A DNA stretch of 64,000 nt from Pedobacter cryoconitis (GTDB taxonomy: Bacteria; Bacteroidota; Bacteroidia; Sphingobacteriales; Sphingobacteriaceae): assembly GCA_019352875.1 (NCBI GenBank), contig JAAAFW010000006.1:1022284-1086283 (forward strand), read 5' to 3'. Made by a program: the position numbers and the translations under genes. Below, one piece after another: positions 63,432 to 64,000 of the stretch (the first letter of the stretch is position 1; every line of letters starts with the position of its first letter). Under the pieces are notes generated by a model. That model ran no database searches. It saw only the letters and a program-made list of their open reading frames with translations, and had not been told where the DNA came from.

Positions 63432-64000
63432 TTAACAGGAAATACCGATCTGTAAAAAGGATGTCCTGCATTCCACCGGCGAAATATTGGTGTTCTTTTT
63501 AAAGAAATGGCTGAATTGTTCCGGGCTGGAGAAATTCAGGCTGTATGCAATCTCTTTTACAGGCAGGGAAGAAAACTGGAGTGAGCGTTTAGCTTCGGCA
63601 ATGAGTTGTCCGTTAATGATTTCCTTTGCACCCTTACCACTGCATCTTTTAGACAGGTCTGTTAGTTTCCTTGCCGTGATTCCCATTTGGCGGGCATAAT
63701 CAGCAACTTCATGAGATTCGCGGTACTGCTGGCTGATCAGTTCGATAAATTGGCGGTATAACTGGTTTTCATGATTGTCATAGCCATTGACCAGGCTCGC
63801 ATTCACATTCGCAATTTTAATCATGATGACCTTAAGATAAGCGGCCAGTGCATCAGGCTTATTCACATAGGTCTCTTTTTCAGATTCCTGAAGCAATAAC
63901 AGAAATAAAGGATGGAGTTCTTCCCGGTCTTTAGCTTGTAACGGAATATGTTGATTTGCCGCGGTATTATTAAAAAGGACAGCTTTACAGTTGGATGCAC
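63432..64000 (-). CDS. AraC-family regulator, N-terminus outside the window
   Basis: The frame is open through the window edge (last codon at 63996-63998), so at least 188 residues are visible and the true start lies outside; the internal TTG at 63896 is not the start. The C-terminal part is an AraC double helix-turn-helix (EVADYARQMGITARKLTDLS, VKEIAYSLNFSSPEQFSHFF). The visible N-terminal part matches the dimerisation segment of the cupin-type subgroup (DREELHPLFLLLLQES). It is upstream of the HD-domain gene in the same direction. Confidence 0.85.
   Translation of the reverse strand, partial: ASNCKAVLFNNTAANQHIPLQAKDREELHPLFLLLLQESEKETYVNKPDALAAYLKVIMIKIANVNASLVNGYDNHENQLYRQFIELISQQYRESHEVADYARQMGITARKLTDLSKRCSGKGAKEIINGQLIAEAKRSLQFSSLPVKEIAYSLNFSSPEQFSHFFKKNTNISPVECRTSFLQIGISC

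Noticed and set aside
1..64000. CRISPR arrays, rRNA, tRNA genes, insertion sequences or prophage
   Set aside because: No regularly spaced repeats, tRNA-like cloverleaf I could support, transposase or phage structural gene was seen; absence of tRNA was judged by eye only.

Overview
The window looks like a chromosomal segment of a free-living, glycan-degrading Bacteroidota, most likely a Pedobacter-like member of the Sphingobacteriaceae. This rests on four SusC/SusD outer-membrane pairs, a FecI/FecR system, promoters of the TTTG / TAnnTTTG type, A-rich leaders without Shine-Dalgarno sites, and the protein families present. I saw no rRNA or tRNA gene, CRISPR array or intact mobile element. Genus assignment is inference.

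Layout. 1-1152: the right-hand end of a probable secreted-peptide (RiPP/bacteriocin-like) cluster, with an unknown C-terminal fragment, a 61-residue peptide with a Gly-Gly site, and a short HlyD-like adaptor. 1167-12669: a sugar-utilisation locus with two six-hairpin glycosidase-like secreted enzymes, a Na+/solute symporter, a GntR regulator with a sugar-binding-type sensor domain, and SusC/SusD. Copies of a TAGACYAGACTAG element lie at its promoters. 12791-15260: a worn region with a nonsense-mutated secreted protein, small orphan reading frames, an acidic immunity-like protein, an ankyrin lipoprotein and a regulator fragment. 15395-16834: an SDR-DUF2867 protein. 16931-23538: ECF sigma factor, FecR anti-sigma, STN-type SusC and SusD.

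23747-38283, and perhaps to 42018: a D-glucuronate regulon. A leftward operon encodes an oxidoreductase, ExuT, an SDR fructuronate reductase, UxuA, UxaC, KdgK and Eda, a complete route from glucuronate to pyruvate and glyceraldehyde 3-phosphate. A LacI regulator precedes it, and SusC/SusD are transcribed the other way. The two promoters share one layout: TTTG, 19 bases, TAATTATG, 4 bases, TGCAATCGTTTGCA. Downstream of SusD are a periplasmic dehydrogenase/cytochrome c fusion and a double DUF1080 (3-keto-disaccharide hydrolase family) protein.

42213-48960: a TMEM220-type membrane protein and a complete eboABCDEF operon, a conserved but chemically unsolved metabolite-traffic cluster, closed by a 16-bp stem whose loop holds the last stop codon. 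49032-62634: an L-fucose/fucoglycan locus with GH92, GH29, an AraC regulator, an L-fuconate dehydratase, an SDR, a mutarotase, a FucP-type permease and SusC/SusD. Three promoters carry a related 36-bp element exactly 22 bases upstream of a TAnnTTTA box, a strong candidate AraC activator site. 62707-64000: an HD-domain protein and the C-terminal part of a second AraC-type regulator that runs off the window.

The most useful results are the regulatory architectures of the three sugar regulons, all read from the sequence, and the ebo operon next to the uronate regulon.
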